The notes beneath the pieces are model-generated. The model saw nothing but the letters and a program-made list of their open reading frames with translations. It searched no databases and was not told the DNA's origin. A stretch of DNA of 64,000 nucleotides from the NCBI GenBank assembly GCA_021825585.1, contig JAKAGT010000003.1, forward strand, positions 62,001 to 126,000, read 5' to 3'. The translations under genes were made by a program, and so were the position numbers. Below, piece by piece: positions 56,125 through 64,000 of this stretch (position 1 is its first letter; every line of letters begins with the position of its first letter). This stretch comes from Bacteroidota bacterium (GTDB taxonomy: Bacteria; Bacteroidota; Ignavibacteria; Kryptoniales; JAKASW01).

Positions 56125-56741
56125 AGATCATTGACCTTACGCATCCCATTACGGACGAGATTCCGGTTTACTTCCCCTGGCATCCCGCCACAAAGATCGA
56201 GCAGACCGCGACATATTCCGAGAACCAGTGCGTCGTCCACAGGTTGAGCATCGGCACACACAGCGGTACCCATGTCGATGCTCCGATGCACATCTTTGAA
56301 GGCATGCACGCGATAGACGAGTACGACTTGAACCTCTTCTACGCCGACGCTCAGGTGCTCGACTTCACCCCACGTGCCGACAGAGAAGCTATCACGAAAA
56401 TTGAGTTTGAGAAGAAGGACATCAAGGCCGGCGTGGGAGTGATTGTGAAGACCGGTTGGGATGTGAGGTTCGGGAGTCCGGATTATTACAAGACCTATCC
56501 TCCGATTGAAAACGAAGCAGCCGAGTATCTGGTGGAGAAGAAGATTCCTTTTCTTGCCTCCGATACCCCTTACACGCTGGATGTGCACAAAATTCTGCTG
56601 AAACATGGCATACCGCTTATTACAAACCTGAACAACACGTCGAGGCTTAAGACCGGGATTGTGAAGCTCATTACCGCGCCGCTTCCTATAAAAGGAGCCG
56701 ACGGCTCACCCGCCCGCGTCCTCGCGTTGAGCGAGTCTTGA
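56121..56741 (+). CDS. Cyclase-family metal hydrolase (kynurenine formamidase-like)
   Basis: A 206-residue protein with DLTHPITDEIPVYF at the start and the metal-binding motif HSGTHVDAPMHIFEG (about residues 52-66). These zinc- or manganese-dependent enzymes open amide, lactam or lactone bonds in ring compounds (kynurenine formamidase, isatin hydrolase). The 4-base overlap with the ferredoxin gene makes DHOD-like, ferredoxin and cyclase a tightly coupled trio: redox change of a ring, then hydrolysis. The substrate cannot be inferred. Confidence 0.88.
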   Translation: MKIIDLTHPITDEIPVYFPWHPATKIEQTATYSENQCVVHRLSIGTHSGTHVDAPMHIFEGMHAIDEYDLNLFYADAQVLDFTPRADREAITKIEFEKKDIKAGVGVIVKTGWDVRFGSPDYYKTYPPIENEAAEYLVEKKIPFLASDTPYTLDVHKILLKHGIPLITNLNNTSRLKTGIVKLITAPLPIKGADGSPARVLALSES

Positions 56742-56789
56742 TACAAGTAACAAATCACTAGAGAAGTAAGAAAAAAACAGGAGTAAAAG

Positions 56790-58421
56790 ATGAAGGCCAG
56801 TAAATCAATGTCGAAGAGAATCTTCATGTATTCTCTTCTTGCCGCTGTCGGGCTGTTCATAGCCCGGGGGCCGGCAATGGCGAAAGAAGAAGCAAAGACG
56901 ATCCATTGCTACGTTATGAACGTGGCAGGCGACTGGAAGATTACAGGCGATCTGCCGAGGGAGGCATTAGTCATCAGCCTTCAGGGCCTGGTGAACAGGA
57001 CGGGTCCAAACCTGTACCTGCTGTACGGCAGCGATTACGATTATCACAATGTACAGGCACTCTTGGATTATTATCACAAAGACCACGGCGTCGATTATAC
57101 GATGATCAAATCCATCCCGGATGCTTTGGTGAAATTCAGGAAGTACGTGAAGGGGTACATCGTCTACGACCAGAAGATCAGGGATTCAATCGTCCTTTCC
57201 TTCACCGTAGCCGGAATTGAGGACGGAGTCGTCGTAGCACCGGACCAGGTACCGATGATGAAGAAGCTCGGCTTCAAGGAGCTTGCCAATTTTGAGGGCA
57301 AGTTCGAAAACATGGACACCACGCAGATATACCAGTGGGCTTATGACCATTACTGGAACAAGTGTTCCCACAAGGAAATGATTTACATGGGCGGTGTGGA
57401 AGGCAACTATATGAAACCGGGCATTGCGGACCTGGGAATTGCCAATCGCGCATTCTTCTTCGATCTGTCCACTGACCCCAACACGGGCGGCACCCAGTAC
57501 CAACTCGCCAAGAAGCTCTACAGCAAGATGAAGCCGTTTTCTTTTATCTTCGGCTGGCATTCATATATGAAGGATACAGAACATACGTCCGTGACGCTGG
57601 CTTCGCATTACGCCCTTCGCGTCGAGGGGCTGAATACGCTTCCGAACATGAGCTTTCACCGCTGGATCAAGCTGCCTCCCGGTTACAAGTTCCAGGCGCA
57701 CCATGCCGATCTCAAGAACCTGAAGCTTGAAAAGAAGATATATGTTTCTTTCATACAGAGCGACGGCCTGGGAATCGGCGCATGGTTGAAGCCGGGGCGC
57801 GGGAAGATTCCGTACACCTGGGAAGTGAACATGTACTGGTACCATTATGCGCCGGCTATCCTTCAGTATTACTATTCGCAGGCCACCCCTAATGACGAGT
57901 TCATCGGCACGCTCGGTGGACCCAGCTATATGTATCCTAAGGCGATCCCCGACAAATACCGACCCACGGCGATCAAGATGGCTGCAAAGCTCATCAAGGA
58001 CCTCGATATAAACATGTTTGAGATCTTCGATGCCTCCGACTCGCTGACCAGGGACTTGCCGAAGAATATCGTGGATGAATACTTCAAGTACATGCCGAAC
58101 GCGATCGGCTTCGTCAACGGGTACGGTCCGGCTCATACTTTTGCCACCAAAGACGGAAGGCCTTTCATGTCTTTCGACTACTACCTCCCGCCGACGCGGA
58201 CGGTGAAGGAAGCAGACGCGGATCTTGAGGAATTAGCTAAGATGAATCCCAAACGGCCCTACTTCATCTGCTTCCACGTGCGCGAATACACTGACGTGCA
58301 GGGAGTAATGAACATAATGAAGCCACTAGGTCCGGAGTTCAAGATCGTGCCCTTGGATGTGTTCCTTAAGCTCGCCGGTATGGACCCGACTTTCAAAACG
58401 CAATATCAGTTCACTCGATAA
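56790..58421 (+). CDS. GxGYxYP-domain putative glycoside hydrolase, exported
   Basis: A 543-residue protein with a signal peptide (IFMYSLLAAVGLFIARGPAMA). It matches the GxGYxYP-domain family: an N-terminal part with EALVISLQGLVNRTGPNLYL (about residue 50), a barrel-like middle with IYVSFIQSDGLGIGAW, the naming motif seen as GGPSYMYP (about residues 374-381), and a C-terminal part (PYFICFHVREYTDVQGV). The family has been proposed to be glycoside hydrolases because it occurs with polysaccharide genes; activity is not established. AGGAG lies 7 bases before the start. Confidence 0.85.
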   Translation: MKASKSMSKRIFMYSLLAAVGLFIARGPAMAKEEAKTIHCYVMNVAGDWKITGDLPREALVISLQGLVNRTGPNLYLLYGSDYDYHNVQALLDYYHKDHGVDYTMIKSIPDALVKFRKYVKGYIVYDQKIRDSIVLSFTVAGIEDGVVVAPDQVPMMKKLGFKELANFEGKFENMDTTQIYQWAYDHYWNKCSHKEMIYMGGVEGNYMKPGIADLGIANRAFFFDLSTDPNTGGTQYQLAKKLYSKMKPFSFIFGWHSYMKDTEHTSVTLASHYALRVEGLNTLPNMSFHRWIKLPPGYKFQAHHADLKNLKLEKKIYVSFIQSDGLGIGAWLKPGRGKIPYTWEVNMYWYHYAPAILQYYYSQATPNDEFIGTLGGPSYMYPKAIPDKYRPTAIKMAAKLIKDLDINMFEIFDASDSLTRDLPKNIVDEYFKYMPNAIGFVNGYGPAHTFATKDGRPFMSFDYYLPPTRTVKEADADLEELAKMNPKRPYFICFHVREYTDVQGVMNIMKPLGPEFKIVPLDVFLKLAGMDPTFKTQYQFTR

Positions 58422-58438
58422 ATTCTGAAGGTTTGAAA

Positions 58439-58999
58439 ATGAAAAAGTATTTAATCCATAGTTGGATGATAATGGCTGCGTTTCTCGTTGCAGCCTCGCT
58501 GCCCTCTGTCAGCAGAGCCCAGAGCTTTGCAGGCAACTGGAATTATGATAACAAGGCCAGCAAGAATGTCGGTGCTTTCTTCGAATCAGGTGAAATGCGC
58601 TACATGCTCAAAATCGTATCCGAGGGAAACGGAAAAATGGTGATCGACCACCGTACCGGTACGGAAGCAGGCTGGAACACAAAAAAGCTCAACTTAGACC
58701 TCAACGGTCCTGAAACTACGTCGACATTCCCGAGAGGCGACCTCTACAGGTTCAGTTTCGAAGCGGTTGCAATCGGTCCGGATCAGACCATCAGAGCAAA
58801 GGCAGTCCAGGGCAGCAATAAGTCGGAATTTGACGTTACGCTGCATTATACCGTTCTGGTGTCCCAGGGAACATATAATATCGTACAGCACGATCACTAC
58901 CAGCTGTCACCTGATGGTAAGACGCTGACAGTTACCGAGACGCGGAATTCCAGAGTAGAAGACGAGCCGGCGGTGTACGTCTTTCAAAGAGCAAATTGA
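58439..58999 (+). CDS. Small exported protein, tandem copy 1
   Basis: A 186-residue protein with a signal peptide ending in SRAQS. The mature part begins FAGNWNYDNKASKN and consists of alternating strands (MVIDHRTGT, KLNLDLNGPETTSTFPRGDL, RAKAVQGSNKSEF, HDHYQLSPDGKTLTVTETRN), consistent with a small beta-barrel of lipocalin type. The next gene encodes a clear paralogue. GAAGG lies 7 bases before ATG 58439. Function unknown; such proteins may bind small hydrophobic ligands or glycan. Confidence 0.7.
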   Translation: MKKYLIHSWMIMAAFLVAASLPSVSRAQSFAGNWNYDNKASKNVGAFFESGEMRYMLKIVSEGNGKMVIDHRTGTEAGWNTKKLNLDLNGPETTSTFPRGDLYRFSFEAVAIGPDQTIRAKAVQGSNKSEFDVTLHYTVLVSQGTYNIVQHDHYQLSPDGKTLTVTETRNSRVEDEPAVYVFQRAN

Positions 59000-59024
59000 A
59001 TCTCGAAGAATGATTCTCCTTCAT

Positions 59025-59052
59025 TCGCCCGGGGAAGATATTCCCCGGGCGA
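59025..59052 (+). terminator. Strong hairpin between the tandem small genes
   Basis: A perfect 12-bp stem TCGCCCGGGGAA/TTCCCCGGGCGA with loop GATA. No clear T-run follows, so it may be an attenuator, a processing site or a partial terminator inside the operon. Confidence 0.5.
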
Positions 59053-59101
59053 GTTATCATTCATAGCTTTCACGTAACGCGATAAACTCATAGGCTGTAA
59101 A

Positions 59102-59653
59102 ATGAAACAGATGATTACTTGCGCTTGGATGTTTATGGTTTCCGCTCTCCTGGTTGTCTCGCTGCCCAGATCAAGCAGCGCCCAGGGCTTTGCAGGCACC
59201 TGGAACCTCGACTGGGCAAAGAGCAGGAACGCCGATTTCTTTGATCAGAGGAGTATCGTCCTGAAAATCATGCCGCAGAATGGCAACAAGATGACAATTG
59301 AGCAGTCCACTACCACTGAGTACGCCACTGTGGAGGGGATAACGAACGTCGACCTGAACGGCCCCGAGACAACATCTAAATGGGCAATGGGCGACTTGCC
59401 GTATTACGGCTACGAAGCCGTCGCGATCGGACATGATCAATCCGTCGGAACAAAAGCCGTGCAGGGAGACGACAAATCATCATTTGAGCTGACCTTCACT
59501 ATTCCCGTCGTCGTTTCTCAAGGCACATGCACAGTCATTATGCACAGCCTGTACAAATTATCCCCTGACGGAAAGACACTGACGGTGACCACCACAAGGA
59601 ACACGAGGGAAAATGGGGGTCCTGTTGTCTACGTCTTCCGGAAGGTAGATTGA
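59102..59653 (+). CDS. Small exported protein, tandem copy 2
   Basis: A 183-residue paralogue of the protein at 58439. Shared features are the signal peptide ending SSAQG, FAGTWNLDWAKSRN, DLNGPETTSKW, EAVAIGHDQS, TKAVQGDDKSSFELTF, VSQGT and YKLSPDGKTLTVTTTRN. The two copies differ mainly in the first half of the mature part. A hairpin separates them. Function unknown. Confidence 0.7.
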   Translation: MKQMITCAWMFMVSALLVVSLPRSSSAQGFAGTWNLDWAKSRNADFFDQRSIVLKIMPQNGNKMTIEQSTTTEYATVEGITNVDLNGPETTSKWAMGDLPYYGYEAVAIGHDQSVGTKAVQGDDKSSFELTFTIPVVVSQGTCTVIMHSLYKLSPDGKTLTVTTTRNTRENGGPVVYVFRKVD

Positions 59654-59678
59654 GCCGGAAGATCGGATTCGATCAGAC

Positions 59679-60803
59679 ATGATTGATATTGTCAAACTCC
59701 TCGAAGAACTCGTTGCGATCCCGAGCATGAATAGTATGGGAAGCGGACGCGCCGGATTTGAATTTACAGAAAGTAATTTGGCCGACTTTCTAGTCTCTCT
59801 TCTCCGGAAGAACGGAATAGACTGCGAGGGCTTTGAGGCGGCGCCAGGCCGCAGGAATGTGGCGGGACTTGTGGACGTCGGAGTTGAGAAGACACTCATG
59901 CTCGAGGCCCACCTGGACACCGTCCCGGTTGATAATATGGAGATCGGGCCGTTCAAGCCGACGGTGTCGGGCAACCGGCTTTACGGGCGCGGCTCGTGCG
60001 ATACCAAGGCATCCCTGGCAGTCTTCTTCGGAACAGCGGTGAACCTTCTGCTTAGCAAGCGAAAGCTGAAGTACAACCTGCTGCTTCTTGGTACTTGCGA
60101 TGAGGAGTACGGTTTCACAGGCGCCCAGGCGGCGGTGCAGCGGGGAATCAGGGCGGACTTTGGCATAATTGGTGAGCCTACGCGCCTGAGGATTGTGAGG
60201 GCACATAAAGGCGTGATGAGGTGGAAGGTGAAAGCGTCGGGGAAGGCATCTCATTCGGCATACCCGGAGCTTGGAGAGAATGCAATTTACACGATGGCCG
60301 AAGCCGTGAACCGTATCGCGTTGTATGCGTCGCGGCTGCGAAGTGAATCCCCCCACGAGCTCCTCGGCTCGCCATCATTAAGTGTCGGTGTAATCCGCGG
60401 CGGTCACACGGTAAACATCGTCCCGGATTCCTGCACAATTGAGATAGACAGGCGGCTGATACCCGGAGAGGCGAAGGAGTCTGTCATGGATGCGGTTGCT
60501 TCGATTCTCCGCGGCCTGCCTGGTATAGAAGTAGAGGAACCCTACCTGGTCGCCCCATCGGTGAACGTGGCGCCATCCTCGGAGATTGTATCGATCCTTT
60601 CCACGGCAGTGAAGGATGTCCTTGGGGATGTTGTAGTGGAAGGAGCGAATTACGCAACCGACGCAGGCGTGTTCAATAGCGCAGGCTTGCCGTGCGTCGT
60701 ATTCGGGCCGGGCGACATCGCCGACGCTCACACTTCCCGTGAATCTGTGGAGCTTACTCAGGTAGAAGCGGCAACAAGAGTTATCGAGAGGCTGCTATGT
60801 TGA
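59679..60803 (+). CDS. M20-family metallopeptidase/deacylase (ArgE/DapE-like)
   Basis: A 374-residue cytoplasmic two-metal hydrolase. Motifs are MLEAHLDTVPVDN (first His ligand and catalytic Asp, about residue 75), GRGSCDTKASLAVFF (bridging Asp, about 107), GTCDEEYGFTGA (catalytic Glu pair, about 140), a dimerisation domain from about 175, and the final His in ADAHTSRESVEL. Family members remove acyl groups from amino acids or cleave small peptides. It ends with a 7-base overlap on the GH172 gene. A role in deacylating an N-acylated sugar or amino acid is possible but not shown. Confidence 0.88.
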   Translation: MIDIVKLLEELVAIPSMNSMGSGRAGFEFTESNLADFLVSLLRKNGIDCEGFEAAPGRRNVAGLVDVGVEKTLMLEAHLDTVPVDNMEIGPFKPTVSGNRLYGRGSCDTKASLAVFFGTAVNLLLSKRKLKYNLLLLGTCDEEYGFTGAQAAVQRGIRADFGIIGEPTRLRIVRAHKGVMRWKVKASGKASHSAYPELGENAIYTMAEAVNRIALYASRLRSESPHELLGSPSLSVGVIRGGHTVNIVPDSCTIEIDRRLIPGEAKESVMDAVASILRGLPGIEVEEPYLVAPSVNVAPSSEIVSILSTAVKDVLGDVVVEGANYATDAGVFNSAGLPCVVFGPGDIADAHTSRESVELTQVEAATRVIERLLC

Positions 60804-63259
60804 AGACTGCATTTATCACAGTGGTTCTAATCCTGGCTGGATCGTTCGCGTGCGCTGCCAAAGAACCGGCGGGGCTTAACGTGCGCGACCTCGCGCACCT
60901 CGAATGGCTGATGTACAAACAACCCGGCCAGACCCTTGAAATCTCAAGCTATGACAGGTCCGGAGGAAATGACGACGGCTATTCGGGGAAATACTCTTAT
61001 TTGAGGATTGACAGGAACGGCGAATACGTCGTCATGGAGTCGCACAAGCCGGGCGCGATCGTGCAGATTTGGTTCACCGACCTGTCGACAGCCGGGCATA
61101 TCCATTTCTATTTCGATGGAGCCAAACATCCGCAGATAGACCTTGACATACACGACTTCTTCAGCGGGAAACATTATCCGTTCGTCACGCCGTTTGTCTA
61201 CAATGATACCCTATCGTCGGGCGGTTTCGTCTGTTTCCTCCCGATGCCTTACCATAAATCGTGCAAGATTACCACAACCGGAATCGCCCGATATTACCAT
61301 ATTATCTACCGGGTATTCAGGTCCGGGGCAGGCATAACTACATTTTCCCTTCCGTTAAACGCGGCAGCCAGGGAGGAATTAGCCTCCACAGGCCGGATTC
61401 TTGATAATGTCGGCACTTCGACTCCAAAGGCCGGTTTTCGGGAAACGATGATACCGGCGGGGGCCACAAAAACGATATGGTCTGCGGAAGGGAGGAGATA
61501 CATCAAGTCACTGTTTCTCCATTCAAGCGACATGTCGGCCGGGGTGCTGAAGAGACTCGTGTTAAGAATTTACTGGGACGGAGCGAAGGAGCCGTCGGTC
61601 GAGTCGCCGCTTCTCGACTTCTTCGGCAACGGTTTCAGGGCTGTATCTTACACTTCGCTGTGCACGGGATACTCAAACGGAGATTTCTATTCCGGCTTCC
61701 CGATGCCTTTCAAGCACTCGGCGAAAATTGAAATTGAAAATGGGAATGGGCAGGCCGTTAAGGTCGGAAGCGATGTAGAGATTGAGAATCTTCCTGCCCG
61801 AAATGAATCAAACTTGTTGTACTTCCACTCGCAATTTCAGCAGGATACGACGGTTGAAAATATTCCCGTGACGATTCTCGAGACTAAAGGGACGGGCCAT
61901 TTTGTCGGAACGCGTCAAACCATGCAGTCATTTCCGGGAAAAATATATAACCGGGACAGCGAAGGATCGCGGATCGATTACCTTGAAGGGGATGAGACGG
62001 TGTACGTCAACGGAGACTCCGCGTTCAGCTGGCACGGGACCGGTACCGAAGACTATTATGACGGGGGATGGTATTTCAGGTATGGTCCGTTCCATCTTCC
62101 ATTCAACGGATGTCTGGAAAAAATCCCGTTAGCCGGGAGCATTTCCGCATACAGGTTCCAGATAACCGATATGATACCATTCAAGAGTCAATTCAAGATG
62201 TTCATCGAGCACGGCGCTGAGAATACCCGGCCCGGTGTGTACTATTCTACAGTTGCATACTGGTACCAGTCTACTCCGGAAAGCGACGCTTACCGGACAT
62301 TGGATCCGGCAAAGCTCTCGGTTCCGATGAGGATAGTCTGGAAACAGAAGGGGGTCGACTATCTCGCCGATAATATGCAAGACTTGGTTCCGCATGACGG
62401 AAAGTTGACTGTCATGCCATGGAGTGAGAGCTCGCCCAGCTGGAAGGGAATCTCGGACGTTGCATTCAGGCCGGAGGGCAGAGATGCTTCGCTGGGCATC
62501 GTCCTCCATCCGCCGATTTCGGGCGAGTATTCAATAGACCTGCAGTATTCGGTGCAACCAAGCGGAGGTAAGTTCGAGACAAGGTTGGGCGGTGCGGTAC
62601 TTTCTCCCATGGTGGACACATACGCCCCCGATTTTACGCCGGGGGAGAATGTGCGCATCCTCGCTCACCTGAAAGAGGGAGCCGACACGTTAATGGCGTC
62701 GTCTGTCGGGAAGGACGAGCGTTCAGAAGGGAACCGGTTCCTTTTCACCTCGTACAACCTCAGGCCTGAACCGGAAGGACATTTTGTCACGGAATGGAAA
62801 GTGGTCGGCCCCTTCAATGATTCCGGCTTTGTTTATAATGACTTACTGTTAGGACCCGAAAGGGATTTCCAACTCAAAGATACCTTCATCGGGGAAGGCG
62901 GCAAGAGCATCTCATGGGAAACTGCCGGCGCGGATTCTAATGGGGCGGTAAATCTTGTTAACATGTTCAAGCCGCACGAGTACACGATAGCCTATGCGGG
63001 CACCAGGGTGTTTTCGCCTGCCGAGCAAAAGCTGTATCTCTTTGCGGGTTCAGATGACGGCATCAGAATATTCGTTAACGGGAAAGCCGTTTGGACTCAC
63101 TTCGTCACCCGCGGCCTTGTGAAGGATGAAGACCGCGTGCTTGTCACGCTTCAGAAAGGCTGGAATACCCTGACACTCGAGATTACGCAGGGAATAGGGG
63201 ACTGGGCATTTGCCTTGAGGATTCCGGACTATCCAGGTAAGAAATTGGAATTGCATTAG
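60797..63259 (+). CDS. DUF2961/GH172-family enzyme with C-terminal beta-sandwich
   Basis: An 820-residue exported protein (signal peptide ILAGSFACAA). Residues about 25-470 match DUF2961, now GH172, which includes difructose-dianhydride synthase and arabinofuranosidase-type enzymes: SSYDRSGGNDDGYSGKYSYL, GAIVQIWFTD, PMPYHKSCKI, FVGTRQTMQ, and SWHGTGTEDYYDGGWYF (about 409-425), which holds acidic residues of the active site. A second lobe and a C-terminal PA14-like sandwich (about 660-820: WKVVGPFNDSGF, YLFAGSDDGIRIFVNGKAVW) follow and may bind glycan. Family assignment good, substrate unknown. Confidence 0.87.
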   Translation: MLKTAFITVVLILAGSFACAAKEPAGLNVRDLAHLEWLMYKQPGQTLEISSYDRSGGNDDGYSGKYSYLRIDRNGEYVVMESHKPGAIVQIWFTDLSTAGHIHFYFDGAKHPQIDLDIHDFFSGKHYPFVTPFVYNDTLSSGGFVCFLPMPYHKSCKITTTGIARYYHIIYRVFRSGAGITTFSLPLNAAAREELASTGRILDNVGTSTPKAGFRETMIPAGATKTIWSAEGRRYIKSLFLHSSDMSAGVLKRLVLRIYWDGAKEPSVESPLLDFFGNGFRAVSYTSLCTGYSNGDFYSGFPMPFKHSAKIEIENGNGQAVKVGSDVEIENLPARNESNLLYFHSQFQQDTTVENIPVTILETKGTGHFVGTRQTMQSFPGKIYNRDSEGSRIDYLEGDETVYVNGDSAFSWHGTGTEDYYDGGWYFRYGPFHLPFNGCLEKIPLAGSISAYRFQITDMIPFKSQFKMFIEHGAENTRPGVYYSTVAYWYQSTPESDAYRTLDPAKLSVPMRIVWKQKGVDYLADNMQDLVPHDGKLTVMPWSESSPSWKGISDVAFRPEGRDASLGIVLHPPISGEYSIDLQYSVQPSGGKFETRLGGAVLSPMVDTYAPDFTPGENVRILAHLKEGADTLMASSVGKDERSEGNRFLFTSYNLRPEPEGHFVTEWKVVGPFNDSGFVYNDLLLGPERDFQLKDTFIGEGGKSISWETAGADSNGAVNLVNMFKPHEYTIAYAGTRVFSPAEQKLYLFAGSDDGIRIFVNGKAVWTHFVTRGLVKDEDRVLVTLQKGWNTLTLEITQGIGDWAFALRIPDYPGKKLELH

Positions 63260-63329
63260 AATTGAGATATATGCTGCGACATATCGCTGCTAATAGTCAA
63301 ACCTCGTTAAAACTGCTTAGCATCTACAA

Positions 63330-64000
63330 ATGAACAAAACGTACTACGTCATATTGCTGGTAGTGTCGGCCTCGATGTGCCGGTCGCTGATTCCGCAGCC
63401 CTGTCATGCACAGACGAAGCTGCATGCTGCCAACGCTCAGTCAACGCGGAATGAATCGCCTGCTCTCGTGCCTTCCGGTGACGGAGGCGTAATCGTCTTA
63501 TGGCGGTCGGTCATGGCACGGGGTTGCACCATATCTGCACAGAAGTTCGATAAGCACGGCAAGGAAGTCTGGAAAAATGGAGGCGTGGATATCTGCACGC
63601 AGCCGACGAATGACGCGAACTTCTCGGCAGTAACGGACACACGAGGCGGGGTGATAGTGTTCTGGGAGGACACACGGGGAGGGAAGTATGCCTCCGACAT
63701 CTATGCGCAGAGGCTGGATGCCAGCGGAAGGCCGGTCTGGGAAAGCGGCGGTGTGCCGGTCTGCACTGCAAGGCACCAGCAGCTGTTTCCTCATGCTGTC
63801 GTCGACCAACATGGCGGTGCTTATGCGTTCTGGACAGACTACCGGAATGGGAACGCCGACATTTACGGCTGCCATACCGATTCGAATGGAAAGGTAATTC
63901 GGAAGTTTGCAGTCTGCACAGAGAGCGAGGACCAGATGCATCTTTCCGTCGCGGCGTCCCCTTCCGGCGGTGCCTGTGTTGTCTGGGTCGACCATCGCTA
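63330..64000 (+). CDS. Exported beta-propeller-like repeat protein, 3' end outside window
   Basis: The frame opens at ATG 63330 and runs off the end of the window without a stop. A signal peptide is present (YYVILLVVSASMCRSL, then CHA). The mature part shows repeats of about 56 residues: each contains a GGVIVLWRS or GGVIVFWEDTR or GGAYAFWTDYR strand, then IYAQRLDASGRPVW, and ends with a cysteine (GVDICTQ, GVPVCTA, FAVCTES). Such repeats form bladed propellers in secreted proteins of this phylum, often with a type IX sorting domain at the missing C-terminus. The ribosome-binding site is weak. Confidence 0.8.
   Translation, partial: MNKTYYVILLVVSASMCRSLIPQPCHAQTKLHAANAQSTRNESPALVPSGDGGVIVLWRSVMARGCTISAQKFDKHGKEVWKNGGVDICTQPTNDANFSAVTDTRGGVIVFWEDTRGGKYASDIYAQRLDASGRPVWESGGVPVCTARHQQLFPHAVVDQHGGAYAFWTDYRNGNADIYGCHTDSNGKVIRKFAVCTESEDQMHLSVAASPSGGACVVWVDHR

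Overview
The window looks like a chromosomal segment of a Gram-negative bacterium of the Bacteroidota/Ignavibacteriota (FCB) group. The evidence is a decayed SusC/SusD pair, a TonB-dependent receptor followed by a protein with a type IX-like C-terminal sorting domain and a PorV-family protein, an UpxY-type antiterminator, and many exported glycan-active enzymes. Two well-formed promoters have the form TTGAC-N17-TAnnAT rather than the Bacteroidia TAnnTTTG type, which leans towards Ignavibacteriota or a neighbour. This placement is inference. All genes but one are on the + strand.

Layout. 0-7.1 kb is housekeeping: gap (5' end cut off), an unknown secreted protein, pgk, a rhomboid protease, ispG, a HIT protein, a small membrane protein and a CPBP protease. 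7.1-10.9 kb is a gene-poor stretch followed by a SusC/SusD pair ruined by frameshifts and internal deletions. 10.9-15.2 kb holds a minus-strand lipoprotein, an S10 carboxypeptidase, a CBM9-like protein and an UpxY-type antiterminator. 15.3-28.9 kb is a glycan catabolic cluster: GH47, SDR, GH88, a tandem pair of (alpha/alpha)6 enzymes (second copy frameshifted), a URO-D-family methyltransferase, a Gfo/Idh oxidoreductase, a sugar isomerase and a large GH20/GH67-like enzyme. 28.9-36.1 kb is a receptor/cargo/PorV triad behind a 560-nt structured leader, ending in a strong terminator. 36.4-64 kb is a second long cluster, from 40.2 kb almost without gaps.

The most unusual content is in that last cluster. 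A corrinoid protein (MtaC type) and a methanol:corrinoid methyltransferase (MtaB type, with all three zinc ligands conserved) sit among glycan-degrading genes. They are accompanied by a MetE catalytic-domain protein and three URO-D-family proteins across the window, one of which has lost its zinc ligands. A reasonable reading is that the organism degrades a methylated, uronate-containing polysaccharide and recovers the methyl groups through corrinoid chemistry. The same operon also encodes an SSS symporter and a compact FAH / enolase-superfamily / DHOD-like / ferredoxin / cyclase module that looks like a pathway for an acidic or cyclic intermediate.

Two regulatory observations stand out. The GH47 gene and the TonB receptor gene, 13.6 kb apart, are preceded by the same promoter-plus-initial-transcript module with identical spacing. 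The receptor leader also contains two 8-bp stems with H-type pseudoknot geometry. No tRNA, rRNA, CRISPR array or insertion sequence was seen.
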